Assembly: GCA_958451615.1 (NCBI GenBank)
Contig: CAUDQR010000036.1
Span: 1 to 13,132, forward strand
Reading direction: 5' to 3'
DNA length: 13,132 bases
Source: an uncultured Collinsella sp.
Lineage (GTDB): Bacteria; Actinomycetota; Coriobacteriia; Coriobacteriales; Coriobacteriaceae
A model generated the notes under the pieces. The model ran no database searches, was not told the origin of the DNA, and saw only the letters and a list, made by a program, of their open reading frames with translations. Position numbers and translations under genes: made by a program. Positions 6,302 to 13,100 of the stretch are shown here, in pieces (position 1 is the stretch's first letter; each line of letters opens with the position of its first letter).

Positions 6302-7189
6302 CTACCAGCTCAGCAGCTCGTAGCCGTCCTCGGTCACCACGAGCTGCACCTCGCACTGGGCCGAATCGCTGCCGTCCTTGGTGCGCACGCACCAGCCGTC
6401 GCCCTTGCTAATCTTGATATCGGGCGCTCCGGCGTTGACCATGGGCTCGATGGTAAAGACCATGCCTGGCACCATGATGGTGTCTACGTCGGGCGCCTCG
6501 GTGGTAAAGCCCACAAACGGGTCCTCGTGGAACTCCTTACCGATGCCGTGTCCGCCGTACTCACGCACCACGCTAAAGCCGGCGTCCTCGACGGTCTTTT
6601 GCACAGCCTCGGCCATAACGGAGAGCGGTAGCCATGGCTTGACGGCTGCCAGACCCGCCTCCACGCTGGCACGGGTGACGTCGACCAGGCGCTGGCGCTC
6701 GGCCGAGACCTCGCCGATGCAGAACATGCGGCTCGAATCACTAAAGTAACCGTCCAAGATCGTGGAGCAGTCTACGTTGATGATGTCGCCCTCGTGTAGC
6801 ACATCCGCATCGCAGGGGATACCGTGGCAGACGACGTCGTTGATCGAGGTGCACACGCTCTTGGGATAGCCCTCGTAGTTAAGGTCGGCCGGCGTGCCAC
6901 CGTGCTCGACGGTGTAGTCGTAGATCATCTGGTCGATCTGGTTGGTGGTCATGCCTGCGGCGATATGCTCGCCCACATAATCGAGCACGCCCACGTTGAT
7001 GGCGGCGGAGCGCTTGATGCCCTCGATGTCGGCGGGCGTTTTGTAGAGCGCGCGGGGCAGAACCTCCCAGCCCTCCTCCCACAGGCGCTCGAGGCGCTCG
7101 TCAAAGGCGCTATGACATTTCTTATATTTTTTGCCGCTGCCGCACCAGCAAGCGTCGTTGCGGCCGGGCACGGGTCCGTTGTCATACAT
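6302..7189 (-). CDS. map: Type I methionine aminopeptidase with N-terminal SEC-C zinc motif
   Basis: The 295-residue enzyme removes the initiator methionine from new proteins. Residues 9-26 form a SEC-C motif (PGRNDACWCGSGKKYKKCH) with zinc ligands Cys14, Cys16, Cys25 and His26, likely for ribosome or protein contact. The pita-bread catalytic domain follows. Metal ligands are Asp140, Asp151, His214, Glu248 and Glu280. His122 and His221 match E. coli His79 and His178. Spacing agrees with E. coli within one residue. The ATG has AAGGAAG upstream. It is not in a ribosomal protein operon here, and its own terminator lies at 6246-6292. SEC-C fusions of this enzyme are known in several bacteria. Confidence 0.95.
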   Translation of the reverse strand: MYDNGPVPGRNDACWCGSGKKYKKCHSAFDERLERLWEEGWEVLPRALYKTPADIEGIKRSAAINVGVLDYVGEHIAAGMTTNQIDQMIYDYTVEHGGTPADLNYEGYPKSVCTSINDVVCHGIPCDADVLHEGDIINVDCSTILDGYFSDSSRMFCIGEVSAERQRLVDVTRASVEAGLAAVKPWLPLSVMAEAVQKTVEDAGFSVVREYGGHGIGKEFHEDPFVGFTTEAPDVDTIMVPGMVFTIEPMVNAGAPDIKISKGDGWCVRTKDGSDSAQCEVQLVVTEDGYELLSW

Positions 7190-7237
7190 GGCTAACTTCC
7201 TTTCATCCGCAGCTAGTATAGCCCACCCACGTGTCCA

Positions 7238-7308
7238 TAAAAGTTGCGGTGATATAGTTCCGATTTAAGCGGTTTAACAGCACAAATAGGAACTATATCA
7301 CCGCAACT
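7238..7308 (-). terminator. Long perfect palindrome, probable terminator of the radical SAM gene
   Basis: AGTTGCGGTGATATAGTTCC (7242-7261) is repeated in perfect inversion at 7289-7308 around a 27-base loop. On the minus strand the second arm is followed by TTTTATGG, so it can work as an intrinsic terminator about 40 bp after the radical SAM stop codon. The 20-bp AT-containing stem is much longer than needed for a terminator, and it may belong to a repeat family or be a protein binding site for map, whose start is 52 bp downstream. Confidence 0.6.
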
Positions 7309-7349
7309 GATGGAGCGGGATGGCTGACACTAGCTGCTGCGTGGTTTTG

Positions 7350-8126
7350 CTAGTAGCTCACCTGGCAGGGGATGCCGAGGGCTTGGACGCGCGCGGCGAT
7401 GGCGTCGAGCACCTCGGGCGCTGCTTTGGCAAGGCCGGCGACCGGCGTCTCGCGTGCCACCGTGTAGATGGTCGTTTCCTGCGGACGAATGCGCTCGAGC
7501 GCCGCGAGCCAGGGGGCAACGTACTCCTCGCCGGTGTTATCGAGAGACTTGCTCCGGTACTCACCGCTCAAAAACATCGTCTGGATAATGACGTGACCGT
7601 CAAAGCTTGCGAACGTCTCGATCTGGTGCTCGACGTCATAGGGGCCAACGGGCTGGTCGAGCAGCTGGATAAACGCCGGGTCGACGGTATCGAGCTTAAG
7701 AATGTTGTCGTCGACCATCATGAGCGCGTCGTGCACCTCGGGGCGGTCGGCGCGCGTGCCGTTGGAGAGCACGGCGATCTTGGAGTTTGGGGCAAGCTCG
7801 TCGCGCAGCGCGACGGCGCCGGCAATGGCCTGCGGAAACTCCGGTGCGGCGGTGGGCTCGCCGTTGCCTGCGAAGGTGATCACATCGGGGAGCTCGCCCT
7901 CGGCTGCCATCTCGCGCAGCTTTGCCTCGAGTGCATCGAGCACCACGGCAGCCGTGTTATACGGCTCGTGGCAGGGGCGCTCGGCGTTGAGGCCGTTTTC
8001 GCAGTAAATGCAGTCGAACGTGCAGATTTTGCCGCTGGCCGGCATCATGTTGACGCCGAGCGAGAGACCAAGGCGACGGCTGCGAACGGGTCCAAAGATG
8101 GGGCTGGCATTCAAAAATGTAGACAT
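7350..8126 (-). CDS. Radical SAM protein, COG0731-like
   Basis: The 258-residue protein binds a [4Fe-4S] cluster and S-adenosylmethionine through CTFDCIYC (Cys35, Cys39, Cys42; CxxxCxxC). GNGEPT (87-92) is the SAM-contact motif typical of the family, and LSNGT is the next conserved strand. The N-terminus IFGPVRSRRLGLSLGVN is characteristic of bacterial proteins annotated with the wyosine synthase-related COG0731. Bacteria do not make wyosine, so the true reaction is unknown. GAGGAG lies 9 bases before the ATG at 8126 and only 3 bases before the ATG at 8132, so 8126 is preferred. The frame stays open far upstream (to 8720), but that part overlaps the divergent hydrolase gene and has no family match. 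Confidence 0.85.
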   Translation of the reverse strand: MSTFLNASPIFGPVRSRRLGLSLGVNMMPASGKICTFDCIYCENGLNAERPCHEPYNTAAVVLDALEAKLREMAAEGELPDVITFAGNGEPTAAPEFPQAIAGAVALRDELAPNSKIAVLSNGTRADRPEVHDALMMVDDNILKLDTVDPAFIQLLDQPVGPYDVEHQIETFASFDGHVIIQTMFLSGEYRSKSLDNTGEEYVAPWLAALERIRPQETTIYTVARETPVAGLAKAAPEVLDAIAARVQALGIPCQVSY

Positions 8127-8262
8127 AGGCATATGCTCCTCAAGACTATTGCGCCTAAGCATAGCATCGGCTCCAAAGCGAGGTGCGGGCTCTTGCTTTA
8201 CAAGTTTCGTTTTTTCACGTCGCTCATGATGCCGTGCCATGAAAAGCCTCGGGTCGGGTACA

Positions 8263-8276
8263 GTTAATCTGTTAAC
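8263..8276. promoter_or_regulatory. Small dyad in the divergent promoter region
   Basis: GTTAA (8263-8267) and TTAAC (8272-8276) form a short inverted repeat around TCTG, 76 bp before the alpha/beta hydrolase start. The 225 bp between the divergent radical SAM and hydrolase genes must hold both promoters. I see no confident -35/-10 pair for either. Confidence 0.25.
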
Positions 8277-8351
8277 AAGTCGTAAGGCAATGCGGGACCA
8301 TTCAGCCGTACTGACGTGCAATTGGATGGGCATTGATGATGGGGGCACAAC

Positions 8352-9149
8352 ATGGATTTTACGGTCGAGAATGCGGGCACCACGATTGCCTGTCGCGAAT
8401 ATGCCGGCCCGGATGTGTCGCCTGATACTCCTGCCTTGGTGTGCGTGCACGGCGCTTGTGTTGACGGCACATTTTTCGACGGCATCGCTTGTGAGCTCAG
8501 CCGCAACTACCGCGTAATTGCCTACGACCGCCGCGGCTGTGGTGGCAGCAGCGAAGCGGCAGACGGCAGCTATGATCTTGCCGCTCAGGCCGCCGACCTG
8601 CAGGCCGTGATCGAACACGTTGGCGCTCCGACAAATGTGCTTGCGCACAGCGCCGGTACGTTGGTGGCGCTGGAGCTTCTTCGCACTGAACCCCATCTCG
8701 TCGCCCGTGCGATTCTGCATGAGCCGGCTGTGTCGGCCGAAGGCGTCGGCATGGGCGCAGCTCCGGTTTTGCTCGATATGATTGCGGCTGGAAAGGTTTC
8801 AAGGGCGCTCCGGCTTTTCTTGGGAGCCCTCGGCGACTTGGACCCCGAGGCTCCTGGAACGACCGAGGCAGAAGCCAAGCATGCCCTGCGCAACGGCCGC
8901 AGTTTCATGGCAAACGAATACGGGATTACTATGACCTGCGTTCCCGATTGGGATAGCGTTCGCGCGTCGAAAACGGTGGCCGCCGTGCTCCTAGGCGAGC
9001 TCTCGATTGGCACGCCCCGCGAGGCTGGCACGCGAGCGGCTGCCGAATATCTCGATTGCCCTCTCGTGACGATCCCGGGCGCGCATAACGGTCTGCGCGA
9101 TCGCCCGGCAGCGGCTGCCCGGGCTGTCCGTGGCATCCTGGGGCTCTAG
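8352..9149 (+). CDS. Alpha/beta-fold hydrolase
   Basis: The 265-residue protein is a soluble serine hydrolase of unknown substrate. The oxyanion loop is VHGACVDG (32-39). RRGCGGSS (60-67) is the typical loop after strand 4. The nucleophile elbow is AHSAGT with Ser100 (Gly replaced by Ala at the first position), and the catalytic His is His245 in GAHNG. At the usual place of the acid after strand 7 the sequence is LLGELSIGTPRE, with Ser where Asp normally stands, so the acid may be Glu216, Glu223 or Glu124 (HEPA). The ATG follows a modest GGGGG ribosome binding site. No signal peptide is present. The gene is divergent from the radical SAM gene and has no obvious operon partner. Confidence 0.85.
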   Translation: MDFTVENAGTTIACREYAGPDVSPDTPALVCVHGACVDGTFFDGIACELSRNYRVIAYDRRGCGGSSEAADGSYDLAAQAADLQAVIEHVGAPTNVLAHSAGTLVALELLRTEPHLVARAILHEPAVSAEGVGMGAAPVLLDMIAAGKVSRALRLFLGALGDLDPEAPGTTEAEAKHALRNGRSFMANEYGITMTCVPDWDSVRASKTVAAVLLGELSIGTPREAGTRAAAEYLDCPLVTIPGAHNGLRDRPAAAARAVRGILGL

Positions 9150-9293
9150 CATCCGCAATAGCCAAAGCAGGCTTCATCCGCAAACGTTTCGGCCGTATTA
9201 ACAAACGTGCTCAAAACCTCGCGTCTGCGGCTTCAATCGCGCCGTCTGCCAACTCATAAGAATGTGGCAGCATTCACGTACTTACCTGCATCG

Positions 9294-9314
9294 ACAAGGT
9301 GTTACCCTTGTAAC
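9294..9314. promoter_or_regulatory. Nested dyad upstream of the signalling operon
   Basis: ACAAGG (9294-9299) and CCTTGT (9306-9311) are perfect inverted repeats. GTTAC (9301-9305) and GTAAC (9310-9314) form a second one shifted by a few bases. The site lies about 46 bp before the start codon of the HD-GYP gene and may be an operator or overlap the promoter. No recognised c-di-GMP riboswitch is visible in the 210-bp leader. Confidence 0.35.
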
Positions 9315-9359
9315 ATTTGGAACCCACCGCTCCATGCGAAACTATCGAAAGGGCCCCAT

Positions 9360-11240
9360 ATGCTCAATACTCACGAGGTCAATCTAACCGACGAGGAGGC
9401 TGCCGTCGAGGTCGCCCGCGTCGCGAAGACCTACCCCGTGGTGCGTTTACTGTCGGCCGATCAGATTAAGAGTGAGCCTAACTGCTTGCTCGCCGGCGAT
9501 CGCTGCCCTTGTCTGCGTCAGTCGAGTCTTGAGGCTTTGGCAGACTCCGATGAGGTGTCGGAGCAACTGCTCAATGATGGCACTGAGTACCGCGCCCGTC
9601 TACGCCCTCTGAAGGTCGAGGGCGAGCCTCACGTCTTGCTGATGGTGCGTCCGATTGATGAGCAAGAGGCCGCGGAAGAGGACCTTGTCTACACCGACGT
9701 GCTGACGAGCGTGCGCAATCGCCGATATTACGAGGAAAAGCTTCGCAGCGCCCGCATGAATGCCGGCGTTGCGATGATCGACGTTGATGATTTTAGGGCC
9801 TTCAACGATACGTGTGGCCGTCATGCCGGCGACCTTGCGCTCGGTGCTGTGGCGACAGCCATACGCAGCGGAATCCGTTCGACTGACGAGCTTGTGCGCT
9901 ATGGCTGCGACAAGTTTGTGGTTGTCATGCCCAATATTCCCTCCGATGACTTCACCCGTCGCCTGCATCAGGTGTCCGATGCCGTTCATTCCACGATTAT
10001 TCCGGGCCATGAGTACGTGAGCTTGACGGCATGTGTTGGTGGCGTTCGCATTCATGGCGAGACGGTCGATGAGGGCGTTGGCCGCGCTGCTCAGTTACTG
10101 AGCCGCGCTAAGGCAAAAGCCGGTACGGTCGTGACCGATGCCGATTCCATCGAGGCCTTCCAAAGCGAAAAGCCTTTGGTGCTTATCGCCGATGACTCCG
10201 AGATGAACCGAGCCATTCTCAGCGAGATGCTCAAGGACGAGCATTGCATCCTCGAGGCCGATAACGGTCGTGTGGCGCTCGACATGGTCGACCGCTATGG
10301 CGATGAGTTGTCGCTCGTGCTGCTGGACATTGTGATGCCGGGCATAAGCGGCTTTGAGGTGCTGGCCGATCTGTCGCGCCGATCGGGTATCGATAATCTG
10401 CCTGTCATCATGATTTCGAGCGAAGATTCCGATGATGCGGTTCTGCGCGCGTACGAGCTGGGCGCCTCAGACTATATCAACCGCCCGTTTGACTCCCGTG
10501 TCGTGCGCCGCCGCGTAAGCAACACCATCCGCCTGTACGCCAAACAGCGCCGCCTGACGAACCTGCTGTCCCAACAGTACAACGAGCGCGTCAAGAACAG
10601 TCGCATGCTCATCGACATCATGGCCGGCGTCATGGAGCTTCGCAACGGCGAGAGCGGTAGGCACGTTACGAACATCGAAAAGCTGACCGAGCTGCTGCTT
10701 GGCTATCTGGTCCAGCGTAGCGGCACGATCTCCCTCGACAATGAGGAACGCTCCACGATCGCCCTGGCTTCGGCGCTGCACGATATCGGCAAGATGTCGA
10801 TTGACGATGCGATCCTCAACAAGCCCGGGCGCCTCACGCCCGAGGAATTCGAGATTATGAAGACGCATACCACGATTGGCGCCAACATGCTGCTCGAGCT
10901 GGGCAGCCATCACGCCGGCAATGCGCTTATGGAATATGCGTACCAGATTGCGCGTTGGCATCACGAGCGCTGGGACGGCAAGGGTTATCCCGATGGCCTT
11001 AAGGGCGACGAAATTCCCATCGCCGCGCAGGTGGTTTCGGTGGCTGACGTGTACGATGCACTGACGAGCGTGCGCGTGTACAAGGACGCTATCCCGCACG
11101 AGGAGGCGATCCAGATGATCCTGGACGGTAAGTGCGGCACCTTTAACCCGCTGCTGCTCGATTGCCTGCTCGAGGTGCAAGACCAAATTGCCGAGACGTT
11201 GGCACGCCCCGCCGACGTCGTCGCGTTTCCCACGATTTAG
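9360..11240 (+). CDS. GGDEF(degenerate)-REC-HD-GYP signalling protein, probable c-di-GMP phosphodiesterase
   Basis: The 626-residue protein has four parts. Residues 1-105 are an uncharacterised, possibly PAS-like sensor. A GGDEF-type domain (about 108-260) keeps DVDDFRAFND (141-150), but its signature is YGCDKF (181-186), so cyclase activity is probably lost. A receiver domain (272-395) has Asp278/Asp279 and phosphoacceptor Asp323 (LLDIVMPG), but the invariant Lys of KPF is Arg375. An HD-GYP domain (about 405-610) has His435, His474-Asp475 (ALHDIGK), His503, His534-His535 and GKGYP (540-544), and looks intact. It would hydrolyse c-di-GMP under control of receiver phosphorylation. No membrane segment is seen. 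The frame is open to 9207, but GAAAGGG before 9360 supports this start. The Hpt gene follows after 24 bp. Confidence 0.88.
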   Translation: MLNTHEVNLTDEEAAVEVARVAKTYPVVRLLSADQIKSEPNCLLAGDRCPCLRQSSLEALADSDEVSEQLLNDGTEYRARLRPLKVEGEPHVLLMVRPIDEQEAAEEDLVYTDVLTSVRNRRYYEEKLRSARMNAGVAMIDVDDFRAFNDTCGRHAGDLALGAVATAIRSGIRSTDELVRYGCDKFVVVMPNIPSDDFTRRLHQVSDAVHSTIIPGHEYVSLTACVGGVRIHGETVDEGVGRAAQLLSRAKAKAGTVVTDADSIEAFQSEKPLVLIADDSEMNRAILSEMLKDEHCILEADNGRVALDMVDRYGDELSLVLLDIVMPGISGFEVLADLSRRSGIDNLPVIMISSEDSDDAVLRAYELGASDYINRPFDSRVVRRRVSNTIRLYAKQRRLTNLLSQQYNERVKNSRMLIDIMAGVMELRNGESGRHVTNIEKLTELLLGYLVQRSGTISLDNEERSTIALASALHDIGKMSIDDAILNKPGRLTPEEFEIMKTHTTIGANMLLELGSHHAGNALMEYAYQIARWHHERWDGKGYPDGLKGDEIPIAAQVVSVADVYDALTSVRVYKDAIPHEEAIQMILDGKCGTFNPLLLDCLLEVQDQIAETLARPADVVAFPTI

Positions 11241-11264
11241 TTTGACCAAAGGAGTTTTTAATCC

Positions 11265-11621
11265 ATGATTTCCATGCGTGAGGCGTATGAGAAGATCGGC
11301 GCTAATTATGACGACGCGTGCGCTCGGCTGATGGGCGGGGAAATGCTTGCCCGCTTTGCCCTCAAGTTTTTGGATGACGAGAGCATGGGCAAGCTGGAGG
11401 CCGCCATGGCGGCAGGAGACGCCGAAGGTGCGTTTATGGCAGCGCACACGCTCAAGGGCGTGAGCCAGAACCTGGGATTCGATAATCTGTACGAGCCGGC
11501 GGTTGTGGTGACCGAAGCGCTGCGCGGCGCCGATGCCGTTGACGGCGCTCGCGAGGGAATGCATGCGCTGCAGCAGCAATATGCGGCAACGATGTCGGCC
11601 TTGCGCGAGGCGGCCGAGTAA
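11265..11621 (+). CDS. Stand-alone Hpt (histidine phosphotransfer) domain protein
   Basis: The 118-residue, mostly helical protein carries the Hpt signature AAHTLKGVSQNLGF with phosphorylatable His61. It should relay phosphate between a histidine kinase and receiver domains. The gene begins 24 bp after the GGDEF-REC-HD-GYP gene with AAAGGAG ten bases before its ATG, so the two are almost surely one operon and the receiver domain next door is the obvious partner. No histidine kinase is encoded in this window, so the phosphate source is elsewhere. Length is normal for a single-domain Hpt protein. Confidence 0.88.
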   Translation: MISMREAYEKIGANYDDACARLMGGEMLARFALKFLDDESMGKLEAAMAAGDAEGAFMAAHTLKGVSQNLGFDNLYEPAVVVTEALRGADAVDGAREGMHALQQQYAATMSALREAAE

Positions 11622-11645
11622 GAGGCTGTGAGCCTTGATGACTAT

Positions 11646-11709
11646 GAGCGTGGATAATCTCCCGTTTTAGGCCCGGTGGCGGCCTCAAAGTGGGAGATTA
11701 TCCACTCTC
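11646..11709. repeat. Long near-perfect hairpin element
   Basis: GAGCGTGGATAATCTCCC (11646-11663) and GGGAGATTATCCACTCTC (11692-11709) are inverted repeats with one mismatch in 18. The interior continues pairing (TTTTAGGCC with GGCCTCAAA, one mismatch), so nearly the whole 64 bases can fold. No T-tract follows on either strand. ATCCACTCTC from the right arm recurs as a direct repeat at 11728-11737. It may be a terminator for the Hpt operon, a regulator binding site or a member of a genomic palindrome family. Confidence 0.65.
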
Positions 11710-11796
11710 GTTCGATACGTGTCCAAAATCCACTCTCACCCCTTCTGATTAGTGAATGGGCTATGCGCACTGGCGGGGCTTTCCGCATGCAATCCA

Positions 11797-11830
11797 TATC
11801 GTTGTTCGATAAACTGTTCGAATAACGATA
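11797..11830. promoter_or_regulatory. Operator-like dyad upstream of the DUF2975-XRE operon
   Basis: TATCGTTGTTCGA (11797-11809) and TCGAATAACGATA (11818-11830) are inverted repeats with one mismatch in 13. The outer ATCG and CGAT boxes span 32 bp (11798-11829), the same span as in the dyad before the ABC gene at 12843-12874. It lies about 20 bp before the DUF2975 start. The natural candidate to bind it is the XRE protein of the operon. Confidence 0.6.
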
Positions 11831-11850
11831 GAGTCGATGAGGGTGAGTGT

Positions 11851-12411
11851 ATGTCCAACAGCGTTCAGCGTATGGCCAAGGCGGGCGAAAATATCAGGAA
11901 GCTTGGTTTTTGCATGGCAACCGTTTTTGCAGGGATGCTCATCGCTTTTGCCGCGTTGGTTGTTTACGTGATCTGGTATGCGGTTGCAAACGTTGTTTCT
12001 GTCGATTCTTTCGGTGTCGTGACGCTTCTCGATGGCGGGAGCATCGTTATCCCAAGCGGGCTGTGCCTGGCACTCGTCGTGGGCGTTTCGCTTGTCGTTT
12101 TGTGCGGAATCAGCCATAACATCTCTCGGGGCGTCTCGCCCTTTACCAAGGCGCATGTGCGGCTTATCCGTGTTCTCGCGCTTGCCTTTGCTGTTAACGC
12201 CGTGGTTTCGTTTGTTGGTGCCTATGAATCGGTCAATCTCACCATTGGCGGACTGGAGCTTTACATCGTGCCTCATTCCTTCGTTATTGAGATTTGCCAA
12301 GGCGCTACCTTTGATGCGGGGTCGGTTATCGGCGCAGTTGTCTGTCTGTTTATCTCGGCGATCTGGAGTTATGCCTCGCTGCTCCAAGAGCAGTCTGACG
12401 AGCTTGTGTAG
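11851..12411 (+). CDS. DUF2975 family integral membrane protein
   Basis: The 186-residue protein has four predicted membrane segments, at about 18-47, 68-88, 104-124 and 157-178. Between the second and third lies ISRGVSPFTKAHVRLIR (91-107), the loop typical of DUF2975 proteins. The function of the family is not established. It is regularly found next to a small YozG-like XRE regulator, as here, where the regulator starts 8 bp after its stop codon. The membrane partner may sense something and control the regulator, but that is inference. The frame is open to 11752; the ATG at 11851 follows a GAGGGTGAG ribosome binding site and the operator dyad, so it is preferred. Confidence 0.8.
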   Translation: MSNSVQRMAKAGENIRKLGFCMATVFAGMLIAFAALVVYVIWYAVANVVSVDSFGVVTLLDGGSIVIPSGLCLALVVGVSLVVLCGISHNISRGVSPFTKAHVRLIRVLALAFAVNAVVSFVGAYESVNLTIGGLELYIVPHSFVIEICQGATFDAGSVIGAVVCLFISAIWSYASLLQEQSDELV

Positions 12412-12419
12412 GAGGAAAC

Positions 12420-12749
12420 ATGAGCTATCTCATCATCGAGCTTGAGACGCAGCTGCTTAAGACCGGAAAGACCAGCGCTGATCTGATTCGGGCGACGGGG
12501 CATACTCCGGCTAATATTTCAAAGCTAAGAAACGGAAAAATAAAAGCTATTCGCCTTAAGACGCTTCTCGAAATCTGTGATGAGCTTGATTGTCAACCGG
12601 GAGATATTATTCAGCGCGTGAGCGAGAGGGAGCTTGAGGAGCTTATTGTCGAGCGCGCGAAAAATGCCGTTAGGCAGATGCGGGATGGCGGAGGCAATGA
12701 GGCATCGCTTCCGACATCAGTCTTCGCTGTCGATTTGAGCGACGAGTAG
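12420..12749 (+). CDS. Small XRE (Cro/C1-type, YozG-like) transcriptional regulator
   Basis: The 109-residue DNA-binding protein has a helix-turn-helix at about 18-42 (KTSADLIRATGHTPANISKL) followed by RLKTLLEICDELDCQPGDIIQ (45-65), typical of YozG-like XRE regulators. The C-terminal 40 residues are charged and have no recognised domain. GGAGG overlaps the region just after the DUF2975 stop, and the 8-bp gap shows one operon. It probably binds the dyad at 11797-11830 and, given the shared geometry, also the one at 12841-12876 before the ABC ATPase gene. A perfect terminator follows. Confidence 0.85.
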   Translation: MSYLIIELETQLLKTGKTSADLIRATGHTPANISKLRNGKIKAIRLKTLLEICDELDCQPGDIIQRVSERELEELIVERAKNAVRQMRDGGGNEASLPTSVFAVDLSDE

Positions 12750-12789
12750 CTTAAGGCGAACAACTAAAACGAAATATCAGCGTGAAGGG

Positions 12790-12818
12790 ACCCGTGTCTA
12801 ACACGGGTTCTTTCTTTT
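12790..12818 (+). terminator. Rho-independent terminator of the DUF2975-XRE operon
   Basis: ACCCGTGT (12790-12797) pairs perfectly with ACACGGGT (12801-12808) around CTA and is followed by TCTTTCTTTT. It separates the regulator operon from the ABC ATPase gene, which therefore needs its own promoter. Confidence 0.88.
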
Positions 12819-12826
12819 AGATTATC

Positions 12827-12855
12827 TTGACAAATAGTAGTTATCGAAAAACAAT
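12827..12855 (+). promoter_or_regulatory. Promoter of the ABC ATPase gene
   Basis: A consensus TTGACA (12827-12832) is followed at 17 bp by AACAAT (12850-12855), which fits the -10 consensus at four of six positions. The -10 box lies inside the dyad 12841-12876, so a protein bound there would block transcription. Confidence 0.45.
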
Positions 12856-12876
12856 AACAACAATGAAAAACGATAA
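12841..12876. promoter_or_regulatory. Operator-like dyad before the ABC ATPase gene
   Basis: TTATCG (12841-12846) and CGATAA (12871-12876) form the outer arms of a dyad with an A-rich interior. The ATCG and CGAT boxes span exactly 32 bp, as in the dyad at 11797-11830, and 18 of 32 positions agree between the two sites. It overlaps the -10 region of the ABC promoter and ends 17 bp before the start codon. Confidence 0.5.
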
Positions 12877-12893
12877 AGGGAAGAAGGAACGAT

Positions 12894-13100
12894 ATGAGCG
12901 GTTTTGCTATCAAGCGGAACGGGAGGCCAATGAACGCATCAGCGATAAAGCTATCAAAGGTGTCAAAGCGCTATGGAAAACGGCGTGTGTTGCATGACGT
13001 TTCCTTTGAGGTGAATCAATCTGAGCTTTGCGCCCTTGTTGGTGCAAACGGGGCGGGCAAAAGCACGCTTATTAAAATGGCTCTGTTAGACCAAGGTTGA
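12894..13100 (+). pseudogene. ABC transporter ATP-binding protein, interrupted by an insertion sequence
   Basis: Only the first 61 or so residues are native. They show the start of an ABC nucleotide-binding domain: KLSKVSKRYGKRRVLHDVSFEV (19-40) and Walker A GANGAGKST (50-58). After ATTAAAAT the reading frame enters the IS terminal repeat at 13079, adds ALLDQG and stops. Q-loop, ABC signature, Walker B and H-loop are all missing, so this product cannot be an ATPase. An AAGGA ribosome binding site supports the ATG at 12894; an ATG at 12930 with GGGAGG close by is a fair alternative and gives a more usual N-terminus. The rest of the gene, and any permease, should lie beyond the IS. It may export a peptide or drug, but nothing here shows it. 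Confidence 0.8.

Noticed and set aside
5675..6631. Long plus-strand open frame (318 codons) across dehydrogenase and map
   Set aside because: It runs antisense through two recognised genes, a terminator and a repeat, and shows no domain.
8133..8720. N-terminal extension of the radical SAM frame
   Set aside because: It overlaps the divergent alpha/beta hydrolase gene, has no family similarity, and a good GAGGAG site lies right before the inner start.
9207..9359. 51-codon upstream extension of the HD-GYP gene
   Set aside because: The predicted peptide resembles no signal or domain, and GAAAGGG before 9360 marks a normal start.
9150..9359. Possible c-di-GMP riboswitch before the HD-GYP gene
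   Set aside because: I looked for the GEMM-type conserved core and found none; only short dyads are present.
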